A stretch of DNA of 64,000 nucleotides from Bacteroidales bacterium (GCA_016296345.1 JAEDJL010000003.1:12427-76426), one strand, 5' to 3'; shown: positions 34,616 to 44,297, numbered from the stretch's first letter. The notes: generated from the sequence alone by a model not told the origin. Numbers and translations are program-made.

Positions 34616-36049
34616 TTACTCGTTGATTAACTTCTCTATTTCGTCCAAATCTGCCCTGAAACGTTTGTCGGTATCGTAACTGTTTTGAACAGACTTGCAA
34701 GCGTGCAGAACGGTTGCGTGATCTTTGTTGCCACATTTTGAACCTATGGTTGCAAGAGAGTTTTGTGTGTGCTTACGAGAAAGATACATCGAAATATGTC
34801 TTGCTGCCACCACATTGCCTTTTCGAGTTTTTGAAAGCATCAGGCTTATCGGAATGGAGAAATAATCACATACCACTTTTTGTATGTATTCTATCGACAT
34901 CTCTCTTGAAGAACTCTTGACAAACTTGTCTATCAGTTCTTTGGCAAGCTCTATTGTGATACCTGATTTGTTGATTGAGCTTTGGAAAAGAAGAGATATT
35001 AGCACTCCTTCCAACTCTCTGACGCTTGTGCTGACGTTGTAGGCAAGGTATTCGATGACATCTTCCGGCACATTGTCAATTCCGTCTTTCAAGAGCTTGC
35101 GTTTGATGATTTCTATGCGGGTCGGTGCGTCCGGCACTTGCAAATCGGCACTCAATCCCCACTTCAAACGCGATATTACACGCTGTTCCAAACCAGAAAG
35201 CTCGGCAGGAGACTTATCGGAGGTGATTATGAGCTGCTTACCTGCCGAATGTAGTCCGTTAAATATCTGAAAAAACACGTCTTGTGTCCCTTGCTTGTTG
35301 GCAAAGAACTGAATATCGTCAATAATCAGCACATCAATCATCATTTGGTAGAATTGAAGAAAATCGTTTGTCGTTTTGTTCTTCACACTGTCCACATACT
35401 GCTGAAAAAACTGCTCTGCACTGATGTATAAGACCGTCTTGTCGGGATAACGTTGCTTTGTCTCCAAGCCAATGGCATGAACAAGGTGCGTTTTTCCCAA
35501 TCCCACATTACCATATATGAAAAGAGGGTTAAAAGCTGTCTTTCCGGGATTTTGAGCCACCGCATAACCGGCAGAACGTGCCAAACGATTGCAAGCACCC
35601 TCTACAAAATTATCAAAGGAGTAGTTCTCGTCAAGCTGAGAGTTCACTTTGATTTTCTTCAAACCCGGAATGACAAACGGATTTGGGAAACCTTTTACGT
35701 CTGTGTCCATATTCATAGGTATTGTGGTCGATCTGTTTTGTGTGGCTTTCCTGTCGTTTGAAGGAAGTTTGACATCTGCTCCCACAGCCGAGCTGTCAAT
35801 CACCGTAGAGTAGATGAGCTTGCCTCCTTCTCCCAATTCCTTCTTGATGGCAGCTCGCAATTCGTTGATGTAATTTGCTTCCAACCACTCACAAAAGAAC
35901 ATACTCGGCACTTTGAGTGTCAATGTGTCGTCTTGAAGAGCCAACGGCTTCAATGGAACGAACCATGTCTCAAATATGTGCTTGTCGGGCAATATATCCT
36001 TTATGAAGTCCAAACAATTTTGCCAAACTTGATTACAATCCTTTTGCAT
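34616..36049 (-). CDS. dnaA: Chromosomal replication initiator DnaA
   Basis: 477 residues. Domain I is N-terminal (about 1-90). The AAA+ domain has Walker A GNVGLGKTHL and Walker B VLIIDDIQFFANK. Domain IV (about 380-477) has the DnaA-box-binding helix-turn-helix with DHATVLHACKSV. It binds DnaA boxes, melts the origin and recruits the helicase. It is transcribed alone: promoter TACCTTTG at 36161-36168 gives a leader of about 110 nt, and a strong terminator follows. Confidence 0.96.
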   Translation of the reverse strand: MQKDCNQVWQNCLDFIKDILPDKHIFETWFVPLKPLALQDDTLTLKVPSMFFCEWLEANYINELRAAIKKELGEGGKLIYSTVIDSSAVGADVKLPSNDRKATQNRSTTIPMNMDTDVKGFPNPFVIPGLKKIKVNSQLDENYSFDNFVEGACNRLARSAGYAVAQNPGKTAFNPLFIYGNVGLGKTHLVHAIGLETKQRYPDKTVLYISAEQFFQQYVDSVKNKTTNDFLQFYQMMIDVLIIDDIQFFANKQGTQDVFFQIFNGLHSAGKQLIITSDKSPAELSGLEQRVISRLKWGLSADLQVPDAPTRIEIIKRKLLKDGIDNVPEDVIEYLAYNVSTSVRELEGVLISLLFQSSINKSGITIELAKELIDKFVKSSSREMSIEYIQKVVCDYFSIPISLMLSKTRKGNVVAARHISMYLSRKHTQNSLATIGSKCGNKDHATVLHACKSVQNSYDTDKRFRADLDEIEKLINE

Positions 36050-36477
36050 AATTTCAGTTCTACTTTACGGTTCTGTGTTTTAATTTCGTCGTTTCAGTTG
36101 CGAAAAAGGAAGTTTGCAGAAACACAGAAAACACATTCCTACCTTTCCTTTTCACGATTGCAAAGGTACATCTTTTGTTGTGGAAAATATTTATCGATTT
36201 TGTTTTGGAAAATTCCGAATTTATTCTTATAGCTTCGGCGAGTATTTTTGTCCCTTTTTGGAGATTTTCTTCGCTATCGAGATTTCTACTTTTCTATATG
36301 CTTGAATTGCAACTTAAAAACACTTTTTACGCAAGTGCAACGAACTCTCATACGAAAATATTCGCAATTAAAAAAATTTTCAAAGGACTTTTTTCAACAC
36401 GAACCTGCAATTTTTTTGACCAAACTCACAATCTGACAATCAGTAACTTGCAAAAATTTTATTGAGCTGAGGAGTAG
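36050..36477. other. AT-rich region upstream of dnaA (428 bp, no gene)
   Basis: It holds the dnaA promoter (TACCTTTG, 36161-36168, minus strand) and, upstream, about 300 bp rich in A and T runs. One near-consensus DnaA box, TTTTCCACA, reads on the minus strand at 36179-36187. A cluster of boxes is not visible, so a replication origin here is only a weak possibility; autoregulation of dnaA by the single box is equally plausible. Confidence 0.35.
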
Positions 36478-37086
36478 TTATACACTTGCCAAAAATTCAA
36501 ATTCCACATTTTGCAGCTTGGAAATTTCTTCCACAAAATTATCTTCGTCTTCTCGGTTTATCAAAATCTCGATTGAGCATTGTGTGTCAAAATTGTGGTT
36601 TCTCTGCAAGGCGTCATGGCGTTTCAAAAGCCCCATGACGGCATTCATTTTCTCATATTGAAAGGTTATTTTGTAGAGTTGTCGAACTTTTTTTTCAACA
36701 ATCGAAGCCTCTGCAAGGCATACCTCTGCTGATGCCTTGTAGGCTTTAATCAGTCCGCTCACTCCGAGTTTTGTGCCTCCGAAGTAGCGAACCACCACTA
36801 CCAAAACATTGGTCAGATTGTTTGAAAGCAACTGTCCGTAAATCGGTTTGCCTGCCGTCGAAGATGGTTCGCCGTCGTCGCACATTCTGTACTCTTCTTT
36901 GTCGAACCCGATGACGTAAGCATAGCAATGATGTGTCGCATCGTAATACTTTTTCTTCAATTCGGAAAGGATTTCCTTCACTTGAGAAACACTTTCGACC
37001 GGATAGGCAAAGGCAAGGAACTTACTGCCTTTTTCTTTGTACAATCCCTCGCATGGACTTTCTATTGTAAGGTAGCTGTCTGCCAT
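36478..37086 (-). CDS. IMPACT/YigZ-family protein
   Basis: 202 residues from ATG 37086 (a TTG 9 bp upstream is less likely). The UPF0029/Impact N-terminal domain shows KGSKFLAFAYPV, DATHHCYAY, DDGEPSSTAGKPIYGQL and VVVVRYFGGTKLGVSGL, followed by a short C-terminal ferredoxin-like domain. YigZ proteins are conserved and may act in translation or stress control, but the biochemical role is not settled. It follows sufS by 13 bp on the same strand. Confidence 0.88.
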   Translation of the reverse strand: MADSYLTIESPCEGLYKEKGSKFLAFAYPVESVSQVKEILSELKKKYYDATHHCYAYVIGFDKEEYRMCDDGEPSSTAGKPIYGQLLSNNLTNVLVVVVRYFGGTKLGVSGLIKAYKASAEVCLAEASIVEKKVRQLYKITFQYEKMNAVMGLLKRHDALQRNHNFDTQCSIEILINREDEDNFVEEISKLQNVEFEFLASV

Positions 37087-37099
37087 AACGGACAATCTT

Positions 37100-38326
37100 C
37101 TATCGGCTCAACATCGGGATAACTCTCCCAAGAGAAGAAAGCAAAATGTCAATTTCTTCTTTTGTGGTGTAGAGTGCAAAGGAGGCTCTTGCCGTTCCGG
37201 GAATATTAAAGTGCTTCATTACCGGCTGGGCGCAGTGATGTCCTGTGCGGATTGCAACTCCCAACTGGTCCAAAAGCGTTCCCACATCAAAAGGGTGAAC
37301 ATTCTCCACATTAAAAGAAAGACAGCCTGCCTTGGAAGCTTTTTCGGCATAAACCCTCACTCCTTTTATCGATTTGAGACCCTCTTGTGCATAGTTCAAT
37401 ATCTCTTGTTCGTGAGCAAACACTTCGTCAAGGTCGAGAGCATTCAAGAAATCCAATGCCGCACCCAAGCCTATGACATCGGCAACCGACGGAGTGCCGG
37501 CTTCAAACCTGTATGGCGGAACGTTGAATGTAGTCTTGTCAAAATCGACGCTCTCAATCATCTCCCCTCCTCCCTGATAGGGCGGAAGAGTGCTTAAAAT
37601 CTCCTCACGACCATAGACAATGCCGATACCCATGGGGGCATAAAGCTTGTGAGCCGAGAAACAATAGAAATCGCAATCCATTTTCTTTACATCGACCTTT
37701 GAATGCACAATACCCTGAGCTCCATCTACAATGATTCTGAGGTCTTTCTCTCCAAGGCTTCTTGCCAAGGGAATAATCTTGTCAAGAGGGTGAACAACTC
37801 CGAGGGAGTTTGAGACTTGTGCAAGGGAAAGTATCTTGGTTCGTTTGTTGATAAGGCTTTCCAACTTGTCGATTTGCAACTCTCCGTTGTCGTCAATCGG
37901 GATTACTTTGATGAGAAGACGGCGTTTTTGGGCGGCAATCTGCCATGGAACAATGTTTGAGTGGTGTTCGCTCTCTGTAAGCAGTATCTCATCGCCCTCA
38001 TTCATCGACTGAGTAAGGGTTTCGGCAAGCAGGTTCAAGCCTTCTGTCGTTCCTCTTGTGTAGATAATCTCGCTGCTCTTGCTTGCACACAGGTAATCCC
38101 TCACCTTAGCTCTCACATTCTCGAACATATCGGTCGCCTTTTGGCTCAAAGTGTGAACACCTCGGTGAACATTGGCATTGTGATGAAGATAATAATCGCT
38201 CATCGCCTCAATCACACAGCGAGGTTTCTGTGTTGTTGCCGCATTGTCAAGATATACCAATGGTTTTCCGTTCACTTTCTCTTCCAAAACGGGAAACTCT
38301 TTCCTCAAAGTCGCCAAATCCATCAT
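37100..38326 (-). CDS. sufS: Cysteine desulfurase, SufS type
   Basis: 408 residues. PLP-Lys in CFSAHKLYAPMGIGIVYG and catalytic Cys in IRTGHHCAQPVMKHF with the class II context. It takes sulfur from cysteine for Fe-S cluster assembly. The usual sufBCD genes are not adjacent here, so it is detached from the rest of the suf set. A 21-bp repeat array lies 66 bp upstream. The start is an ATGATG pair (38326/38323). Confidence 0.93.
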   Translation of the reverse strand: MMDLATLRKEFPVLEEKVNGKPLVYLDNAATTQKPRCVIEAMSDYYLHHNANVHRGVHTLSQKATDMFENVRAKVRDYLCASKSSEIIYTRGTTEGLNLLAETLTQSMNEGDEILLTESEHHSNIVPWQIAAQKRRLLIKVIPIDDNGELQIDKLESLINKRTKILSLAQVSNSLGVVHPLDKIIPLARSLGEKDLRIIVDGAQGIVHSKVDVKKMDCDFYCFSAHKLYAPMGIGIVYGREEILSTLPPYQGGGEMIESVDFDKTTFNVPPYRFEAGTPSVADVIGLGAALDFLNALDLDEVFAHEQEILNYAQEGLKSIKGVRVYAEKASKAGCLSFNVENVHPFDVGTLLDQLGVAIRTGHHCAQPVMKHFNIPGTARASFALYTTKEEIDILLSSLGRVIPMLSR

Positions 38327-38391
38327 CTCTTACAAGATTTTATCGTTCTATAAATCAATTACTTAAATTCAATCTTCGCAACACTAAGACA

Positions 38392-38465
38392 AAACGCAGT
38401 TTTGGTAGAATGAAACACCGTTTCATTCTGCTAAAACGCCGTTTTATTCTGCTGAAACGAAGAGT
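38392..38465. repeat. 21-bp-period palindrome array, locus 10
   Basis: Units AAACGCAGTTT, AAACACCGTTT, AAACGCCGTTT and AAACGAAGAGT centred at 38397, 38418, 38439 and 38460, exactly 21 bp apart; the last is degenerate. Confidence 0.8.
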
Positions 38466-38493
38466 TGTTTTGCTCAAAGAAAACAATGTGTTG

Positions 38494-38916
38494 CTACATT
38501 ATCATTTCCATGCGTTGCTTGAGCGTTTCGACCAAGGTGTCTGCCGCCTTTGCAAGCTGTTTTTTGACCATCATCGCCATCATTTGAGGAACGTCCAACT
38601 CAATCGTTGCCTTCACATTACATTTGTATGGTTCTGTCTTTTCAAAGTCTATGGTCAGCAAAAAATTAAACGGCATGGACGAAGGTACATCGGTATCATT
38701 TGTTATCACAAGACGCTCATTAGGAACTCTTGAAAGCATCTTGATGCCGAAATCGCCCATGTTCTTAATCGTAAAGCTGCACTTGTCTTCGGTAGATTTG
38801 AAGTTGTCGATTTTATCGTTCGCCATCATCGAAAAATTCGAGAAGTTCTTCAAATAATCGTACACAAACTCAACGTTTCTCTTTATTTCGGTCGTCTTAC
38901 TCTCTGTTTTAATCAT
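38494..38916 (-). CDS. SRPBCC (START-like) domain protein
   Basis: 140 residues from ATG 38916. The fold is suggested by an N-terminal strand-helix pattern (FVYDYLKNFSNFSMM), a central antiparallel sheet and a long C-terminal helix (QMMAMMVKKQLAKAADTLVETLKQRMEM). Such helix-grip proteins bind hydrophobic ligands; the ligand is unknown. It lies in the same orientation as pyrE upstream (74 bp), with a possible hairpin GGGCGTTA/TAACGCCC (38932-38959) between, which may end pyrE. Confidence 0.7.
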   Translation of the reverse strand: MIKTESKTTEIKRNVEFVYDYLKNFSNFSMMANDKIDNFKSTEDKCSFTIKNMGDFGIKMLSRVPNERLVITNDTDVPSSMPFNFLLTIDFEKTEPYKCNVKATIELDVPQMMAMMVKKQLAKAADTLVETLKQRMEMIM

Positions 38917-38990
38917 GTCAATCAACTAAAAAGGGCGTTACATTCGTATTATAACGCCCGTGTTCTTTAATCTGTTTTAATGTACAATCG

Positions 38991-39644
38991 TTATTTCATT
39001 CTCTGTTCTGACCACAATTCGGGATTTTCCCTCCATTTGGTGAGCGAAATCAAGTCTTCCTGACTTATAAAGCTCTCTTCGGCTGCCAAATCTATCAATG
39101 TATGATAGTCTGTTATGGTGTTGAGAAGCACATCCTTTGTTTCAAACGCCTGCTTTGCCACTTCGAGATTATAAGTAAAGATTGCAGCCATTCCTTTTAC
39201 GCTGCAACCTGCCTCTCTCAAAGCATCAACAACCTGCAAACTACTCTTACCCGTGGAAATCAAGTCTTCGATAACCACAATAGACTGTCCGCTTTTCAAA
39301 TCGCCCTCAATCTTGTTGCCCAAACCGTGCTTTTTCTCTTCGGGACGCACATATACAAAAGGCTTTCCGAGGTCTTGTGCAACCAAGACACCCTGTGCAA
39401 TTCCTCCTGTGGCAACACCGGCAATCACATCGACGTCTGCGTACAGCTCATTGACGATTGCAACGAACTGTTGGCGGATAAAAGTTCTGATGTCAGGATA
39501 TGACAAAGTTACTCTGTTGTCGCAATAAATTGGCGACTTTCTTCCGGAAGCCCAAGTGAAGGGGCTTTCATTATTCAACTTTATTGCTTTAATTTGCAAT
39601 AAAAATCGAGCTGCTTGTTTAGCTGTTTCTTTATTCAAAATCAT
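38991..39644 (-). CDS. pyrE: Orotate phosphoribosyltransferase
   Basis: 217 residues. PRPP-binding motif VVIEDLISTGKSS and the N-terminal NNESPFTWASGRKSPIYCD signature. It makes OMP from orotate in pyrimidine synthesis. The -7 element TACCTTTG (39649-39656, minus) ends only 4 bp before ATG 39644, so the transcript should be leaderless or nearly so. The start codon overlaps the start codon of the divergent Nudix gene. Confidence 0.94.
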   Translation of the reverse strand: MILNKETAKQAARFLLQIKAIKLNNESPFTWASGRKSPIYCDNRVTLSYPDIRTFIRQQFVAIVNELYADVDVIAGVATGGIAQGVLVAQDLGKPFVYVRPEEKKHGLGNKIEGDLKSGQSIVVIEDLISTGKSSLQVVDALREAGCSVKGMAAIFTYNLEVAKQAFETKDVLLNTITDYHTLIDLAAEESFISQEDLISLTKWRENPELWSEQRMK

Positions 39645-40287
39645 GATGCAAAGGTACAACATTTTCAATAAATACAATAGGATTTGTATCCTAAATGAAC
39701 AATCCGGTGTTTTTTTTCATTCGGACGAAAGGGTGATAGAATGTACTCCCGAGACGATAAATTCAATCGATTTTCGCAGTTTTTTTGAGGACGATTGCCG
39801 ACAAAATATCATAATTTTTGTTAAAAGTTTACCCTTGGAGGAAGTTTTTTTCAAGGCAACGGAAGGCTTGGTTTTCGTTCAGGCTGCAGGAGGCTTGGTT
39901 CGCAACAGTGCAAATGAGTATCTGTTCATCTATCGTGCCGGACATTGGGACTTGCCCAAGGGACATAGAGAGCAGGGTGAGGATTTGGACTTTACGGCAA
40001 CAAGAGAGGTTGAAGAAGAAACGGGAGTTGGCTCTCTCAAATTGGGCGAAAAGATAGGCGTTACCTACCATACATATATGATGAAGGGCAGACGCGAAAT
40101 CAAAGAGACACATTGGTACGATATGTTCTCGGACTGCACCGACAAACTCACCCCTCAAAAAGAGGAAGGGATAACAAAAGCCCTCTGGATTTCAAAAGCA
40201 AAAGTCCAAACCTTGGGTCGAAAGATTTACCCTTCACTCCGACATTTGCTTTCAACTATCGGCTTTGCGTTCGACAAGACATTGTAG
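39643..40287 (+). CDS. Nudix hydrolase
   Basis: 214 residues from ATG 39643 (ATG 39646 is possible). The Nudix box GHREQGEDLDFTATREVEEETGV (about residues 109-131) is complete, in a fold preceded by a Bacteroidota-specific N-terminal part (YNIFNKYNRICIL). It hydrolyses a nucleoside diphosphate linked to another group; the substrate is unknown. The N-terminal half of the frame is in the same place as the pyrE promoter, and the 3' end overlaps lysC by 36 bp on the opposite strand. No clear plus-strand promoter is visible. Confidence 0.88.
   Translation: MMQRYNIFNKYNRICILNEQSGVFFHSDERVIECTPETINSIDFRSFFEDDCRQNIIIFVKSLPLEEVFFKATEGLVFVQAAGGLVRNSANEYLFIYRAGHWDLPKGHREQGEDLDFTATREVEEETGVGSLKLGEKIGVTYHTYMMKGRREIKETHWYDMFSDCTDKLTPQKEEGITKALWISKAKVQTLGRKIYPSLRHLLSTIGFAFDKTL
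39649..39656 (-). promoter_or_regulatory. Promoter -7 element of pyrE, inside the Nudix gene
   Basis: TACCTTTG on the minus strand, 4 bp from the pyrE ATG, lying within codons 3-5 of the opposite-strand Nudix gene. Confidence 0.7.
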
Positions 40288-41547
40288 AGTGATACGGCTC
40301 TTCTGCTCTATCAAGATGCGATATTGCTCGGTATTCAGGGCGTTTGAAACCGAATTTTCTTCGTAGTGCCTTATCGTAAGCAGACAAAGGGAGTTGTTAT
40401 ATCTGACAACGTACGATTGTTGCAAGGTTTCGATAATCTCGGGCAGCAGATTGTCATTTCTGTCAAAGCAAACCGAGAAGCTCAAAGCCGAATTTTGCAT
40501 CATGTTCACCTTTATTCCGAAGGTGGAAAGGACTTCAAAAATTTTGGAAATATTCTCTTCGGCAATGAAAGAGAAGTCTTTGGGATACACCGATAGCAAA
40601 GTCTGATTGTCTTTGAAGATATAGTTAGGCACAAGCGGACAAAGAGCCTTGCAAGCATAGATTACAGTTCCCTTGTCTTGCGGATTGTTGAAGCTCTTTA
40701 CATATAATGGTATCTGTTTGTTCTCCAAAGGCTTGATTGTCTTGGGGTGAATAATCGATGCTCCATAGTATGAGAGTTCTATTGCTTCCTTGTATGGCAC
40801 TGTTTCGAGAAGAACGGTATTTTTCATCTTCTTGGGGTCGGCGTTCATCACGCCCGACACATCTTTCCATATCGTCATGCTTTCGGCATCGGAGCAATAG
40901 GCAAAAATTGCTGCCGAAAAGTCCGAACCCTCTCTGCCGAGCGTTGTTATATACCCTTCTTTGGTCGAACCGATAAAGCCTTGCGTCAAAACCGTATCGC
41001 AAACATCAAAAAGCGGAAGCAGGTTTTGCTTTATCAAAGTTTCGGTTTGCTTCCATTTGAGGTCGGAAGTGCGAAAATTGTTGTCCGTCTTGATAAAATC
41101 GGGAGCTGCAACATGACGATGAGAAAAGCCTTCGGCACTCATATATGAGGAAATGATACTTGTCGATAGCCTCTCTCCGTAAGACACAATGCTGTCATAC
41201 AAAAAGTCGTAGTCGTTAGGGTTGAGCGTAAGTATCTTTGCCCTGCACTCTTCGACCATAAGAGCGACCAATGAGCGGCAAGCCATACGGTCATTCTCCT
41301 TTGTAAACAAACCATCGATTATTTCAAAATGATAAGAGAGCAAAGCCTCAAAATCCTTCTCCTCCACACGGTGTTCATTGTGCCAAAGATTGACCACTTT
41401 CTCCAAAGCATTGGTCGTTTTTCCCATTGCCGAAACTACAACTATGCGTTTACGGCTCTCACTGCCCAATATGGACAACACATTCTTCACTGCCGAGGAG
41501 GTATTGACCGAAGCCCCTCCGAATTTCTCCACATATATCTTTTGCAT
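40252..41547 (-). CDS. lysC: Aspartate kinase
   Basis: 431 residues from ATG 41547, preceded by GGAGGAT, a rare Shine-Dalgarno-like site here. The motif KFGGASVNTSSA starts the kinase domain, with VVVSAMGKTTNAL and TLGREGSDFSAAIFA; a C-terminal ACT-like regulatory part follows (about 300-431). It makes aspartyl phosphate for lysine, threonine and methionine. It is not fused to homoserine dehydrogenase. The 3' end overlaps the Nudix gene. Confidence 0.9.
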   Translation of the reverse strand: MQKIYVEKFGGASVNTSSAVKNVLSILGSESRKRIVVVSAMGKTTNALEKVVNLWHNEHRVEEKDFEALLSYHFEIIDGLFTKENDRMACRSLVALMVEECRAKILTLNPNDYDFLYDSIVSYGERLSTSIISSYMSAEGFSHRHVAAPDFIKTDNNFRTSDLKWKQTETLIKQNLLPLFDVCDTVLTQGFIGSTKEGYITTLGREGSDFSAAIFAYCSDAESMTIWKDVSGVMNADPKKMKNTVLLETVPYKEAIELSYYGASIIHPKTIKPLENKQIPLYVKSFNNPQDKGTVIYACKALCPLVPNYIFKDNQTLLSVYPKDFSFIAEENISKIFEVLSTFGIKVNMMQNSALSFSVCFDRNDNLLPEIIETLQQSYVVRYNNSLCLLTIRHYEENSVSNALNTEQYRILIEQKSRITLQCLVERKADS

Positions 41548-41625
41548 ATCCTCCGATTTTGACCACAAAACTACAAAAAAAACAGCTATCTCGGCGTTTT
41601 ATTTTGCCATAAAGTGCTTTTTTTG

Positions 41626-41633
41626 TACCTTTG
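41626..41633 (+). promoter_or_regulatory. Promoter -7 element of the ftsX-uppP-truB operon
   Basis: TACCTTTG, 17 bp before ATG 41651. A single degenerate 21-bp-type unit (CTCGGCGTTTT) lies about 30 bp upstream. Confidence 0.7.
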
Positions 41634-41650
41634 CCCGATATTTTTTTGAT

Positions 41651-42529
41651 ATGAGTACAAGACATAAACACAAATCATTCATTCTTTGGAGCGTAAACTT
41701 CTCCACGGTATTGAGCATCTCGCTTGTGATGTTTCTGTTGGGCTTCATAACCTTGTTTATTTACCATACCTACACCACAAGTCAGCAAATCAAAGAGCAG
41801 GTTTCCTTTACCGTATATCTCAACCTTGACACCGATGAGCAGCAGGCAAAAGATTTGGAGAACGAAATCAAGAAAAATCCAAAGGTCAAATCGACTCGCT
41901 TCATCTCTTCGGAGCAGGCGGCACAAATGATGAACAAAGTAATGGGAGAAGACCACCTTTCGGTATTGGATTCTGTCAATCCCTATCAGGCATCTATCGA
42001 AGTAAACCTCAAAGCCCAAGCTCTGAAAATTTCGGAAATTAAACAATTTATCGTAACCGTCGAAGCAAAAGACATTGTCGATGTTGTAGATTATCGTCAT
42101 GACCTTGTAACCGACATCAATGACGCAATTTACAACATAAGTGCCTTTATCTTCGTCCTCTTTTTGTGTTTGCTCTTCATAGCAGTTACTCTTATCAACC
42201 ACACAATTCGACTTACGATAAATAGCAAGCGTTTGCAAATACGCTCAATGGAACTTGTCGGAGCAAAAGCGGGATTTATTCGCCGACCGTTTGTTGTCAG
42301 AGGAGTGGTTTTGGGACTTATCGGTTCTCTTGTTGCCGACGGATTGCTCACAGGGGTACTCTATTGGGTCTATTCGGGCATCAAAGGCTTGGTATTGGCA
42401 GAACATATAAAGATATACGCACTTGTGGGAATTGCAATCGTGGTTTTGGGAGTACTTCTCTCCTTCTGCTTTACCTACAATGCCGTTCGCAAGAGCATGA
42501 ACCTTAACAGCAGCAAATTATACAAGTAG
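41651..42529 (+). CDS. ftsX: Cell-division permease-like protein FtsX
   Basis: 292 residues from ATG 41651. One N-terminal transmembrane helix, a large extracytoplasmic domain (about 55-165) and three C-terminal helices (ISAFIFVLFLCLLFIAV, GVVLGLIGSLVADGLL, ALVGIAIVVLGVLLSF) match FtsX. With FtsE it transmits ATP-driven signals to cell-wall hydrolases at division. ftsE is not next to it, as is usual in Bacteroidota. First gene of the operon ftsX-DUF3098-uppP-truB. Confidence 0.92.
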   Translation: MSTRHKHKSFILWSVNFSTVLSISLVMFLLGFITLFIYHTYTTSQQIKEQVSFTVYLNLDTDEQQAKDLENEIKKNPKVKSTRFISSEQAAQMMNKVMGEDHLSVLDSVNPYQASIEVNLKAQALKISEIKQFIVTVEAKDIVDVVDYRHDLVTDINDAIYNISAFIFVLFLCLLFIAVTLINHTIRLTINSKRLQIRSMELVGAKAGFIRRPFVVRGVVLGLIGSLVADGLLTGVLYWVYSGIKGLVLAEHIKIYALVGIAIVVLGVLLSFCFTYNAVRKSMNLNSSKLYK

Positions 42530-42542
42530 AAAAATAATCGAA

Positions 42543-42794
42543 ATGGAAAAAACAAACAAACCTCAGGAAGACACAAAAAGAGATTTCGTCTTCGGAAAAT
42601 GGAATTACATCATAATGGGCATAGGCTTGGTCATCTTGGCAATAGGATACATATTGTTGAGCGGCGGAGGCAGCAACAACCCCGACCAATTCAGCGAAGC
42701 TTTGTTCAACAGCCGCCGAATGTTGTGGGCTCCTGTCTTTATAGTAGGAGGATTAGTTGTAGAAGTTTATGCAATCATGAAAAAAGCAAAGTAA
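42543..42794 (+). CDS. DUF3098 membrane protein
   Basis: 83 residues with two transmembrane helices ([20 protein letters not shown] and [17 protein letters not shown]) and the conserved [11 protein letters not shown] segment. This protein is found between ftsX and uppP throughout Bacteroidota; the function is unknown, probably linked to envelope synthesis. Confidence 0.88.
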   Translation: MEKTNKPQEDTKRDFVFGKWNYIIMGIGLVILAIGYILLSGGGSNNPDQFSEALFNSRRMLWAPVFIVGGLVVEVYAIMKKAK

Positions 42795-42798
42795 CACA

Positions 42799-43593
42799 AT
42801 GGATACAATACAAGCAATCATCATTTCGATAGTCGAAGGACTGACAGAATTTCTGCCGGTCTCCTCAACAGGACACATGATTATCACTCAGGGAATTTTG
42901 GGCGTCAAAAGCGATGAGTTTGTCAAGCTCTTCACGGTCTGCATTCAGTTTGGAGCAATTCTTTCCGTCCTTGTGATGTATTGGAAGCGTTTCTTCCAGA
43001 CTTGGGAATTCTATTGGAAACTCTTGGTGGCTTTTCTGCCTGCCGCAATCATCGGTTTTTTGGCAGGAGACTTGATTGACAGCTTCTTGGAGAACGTATG
43101 GGTGGTATCCATCATGCTTGTAATCGGAGGAGTGTTCATGTTGTTTGTCGATAAGTGGTTCAACAATCCTGCAAAAGACCAGACTATCACCTACAAAAAG
43201 AGCTTTATGATAGGTTTGGCTCAATGTGTTGCAATGATTCCGGGAGTAAGCCGCTCGATGGCAACAATCGTCGGAGGTATGACCCAAAAGCTCTCACGCA
43301 AAACAGCCGCCGAGTTCTCGTTCTTCCTTGCAGTGCCAACCATGGCAGCCGCTTCGGGCTACAAACTGCTCAAAGCCTTTACTTCCGAAAGCGGAATGCA
43401 ACTTTTGAGCGACAATTTGACAACGCTTTTGATAGGAAATCTTGTTGCGTTTGTTGTTGCCATTTTGGCAATTAAGTTTTTTATCAACTTTCTTACAAAG
43501 TATGGTTTTAAGGCATTCGGATATTACAGAATTGTTGTAGGCTTGCTGATAATCATACTGATGTTTTGCGGAATTCCATTGGAGGTTGCGTAG
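42799..43593 (+). CDS. uppP: Undecaprenyl-diphosphatase
   Basis: 264 residues with about seven membrane segments. Signature motifs [14 protein letters not shown] (about 14-27) and [10 protein letters not shown] are present. It removes one phosphate from undecaprenyl pyrophosphate to recycle the lipid carrier for peptidoglycan. It starts 4 bp after DUF3098 and its TAG overlaps the truB GTG start by one base. Confidence 0.95.
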   Translation: MDTIQAIIISIVEGLTEFLPVSSTGHMIITQGILGVKSDEFVKLFTVCIQFGAILSVLVMYWKRFFQTWEFYWKLLVAFLPAAIIGFLAGDLIDSFLENVWVVSIMLVIGGVFMLFVDKWFNNPAKDQTITYKKSFMIGLAQCVAMIPGVSRSMATIVGGMTQKLSRKTAAEFSFFLAVPTMAAASGYKLLKAFTSESGMQLLSDNLTTLLIGNLVAFVVAILAIKFFINFLTKYGFKAFGYYRIVVGLLIIILMFCGIPLEVA

Positions 43594-44297
43594 TGAGAAT
43601 AGACCTTGAACAAGGAGGATACCTGCTGTTGAACAAACCATACGAGTGGAGTTCGTTTCAAGCCACCAAAAAGGTACAGTTTATCCTCAAGAAGCACTTC
43701 AATACCAAGAAGATAAAAATAGGACACGCAGGAACGCTTGACCCTTTGGCAACAGGGCTGCTGATTTTGTGCGTAGGCAGATATACCAAACGCATAGAGG
43801 AGTTTCAAGCCAAGGAGAAAGAATACACCGGAGTGTTCACTCTCGGAGGCACGACGGCAAGTTACGACAAAGAAAAGCCGATTGACGCAACCTATCCCAC
43901 CGAACACATCACCAAAGAAAGCATTTTGCAAGCAGCAGAGAGCTTTCTCGGCGAGCAGATGCAAACTCCGCCAATCTTTTCGGCAATAAAAGTGGGTGGA
44001 GTAAGAGCATACAGCAAAGCAAGAGACGGAAAGGAAATAGAGATAAAGCAACGCAAGATAAGCATATCCGAGTTTGAAATAACCGATGTGCAGATGCCCG
44101 AAGTGGCATTTCGTATCAAATGTTCAAAAGGAACATACATTCGCTCTATAGCAAGAGACTTTGGCGAAAGACTGCAATCGGGAGCATATCTCTCGTCGCT
44201 TTGCAGAACCAAAATCGGCGAACACTCCATAGATGAAGCTCTCTCGATAGACCAAATAACAGAACTCTACCCTCCGCAATCACCTTTGCAGAGCTAA
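43593..44297 (+). CDS. truB: tRNA pseudouridine-55 synthase
   Basis: 234 residues. GHAGTLDPLATGLLILCVG holds the catalytic Asp; YTGVFTLGGTT and GTYIRSIARDFG follow. It converts U55 of tRNA to pseudouridine. I chose GTG 43593 because GGAGG lies 8 bp upstream and it overlaps the uppP stop; the TTG at 43566 would add an unconserved extension. The PUA domain is minimal. Confidence 0.92.
   Translation: MRIDLEQGGYLLLNKPYEWSSFQATKKVQFILKKHFNTKKIKIGHAGTLDPLATGLLILCVGRYTKRIEEFQAKEKEYTGVFTLGGTTASYDKEKPIDATYPTEHITKESILQAAESFLGEQMQTPPIFSAIKVGGVRAYSKARDGKEIEIKQRKISISEFEITDVQMPEVAFRIKCSKGTYIRSIARDFGERLQSGAYLSSLCRTKIGEHSIDEALSIDQITELYPPQSPLQS

Noticed and set aside
36050..36477. Replication origin upstream of dnaA
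   Set aside because: Only one near-consensus DnaA box is visible; AT-richness alone is not enough, and Bacteroidota origins are often not at dnaA. Strand-skew analysis of the whole chromosome would decide.
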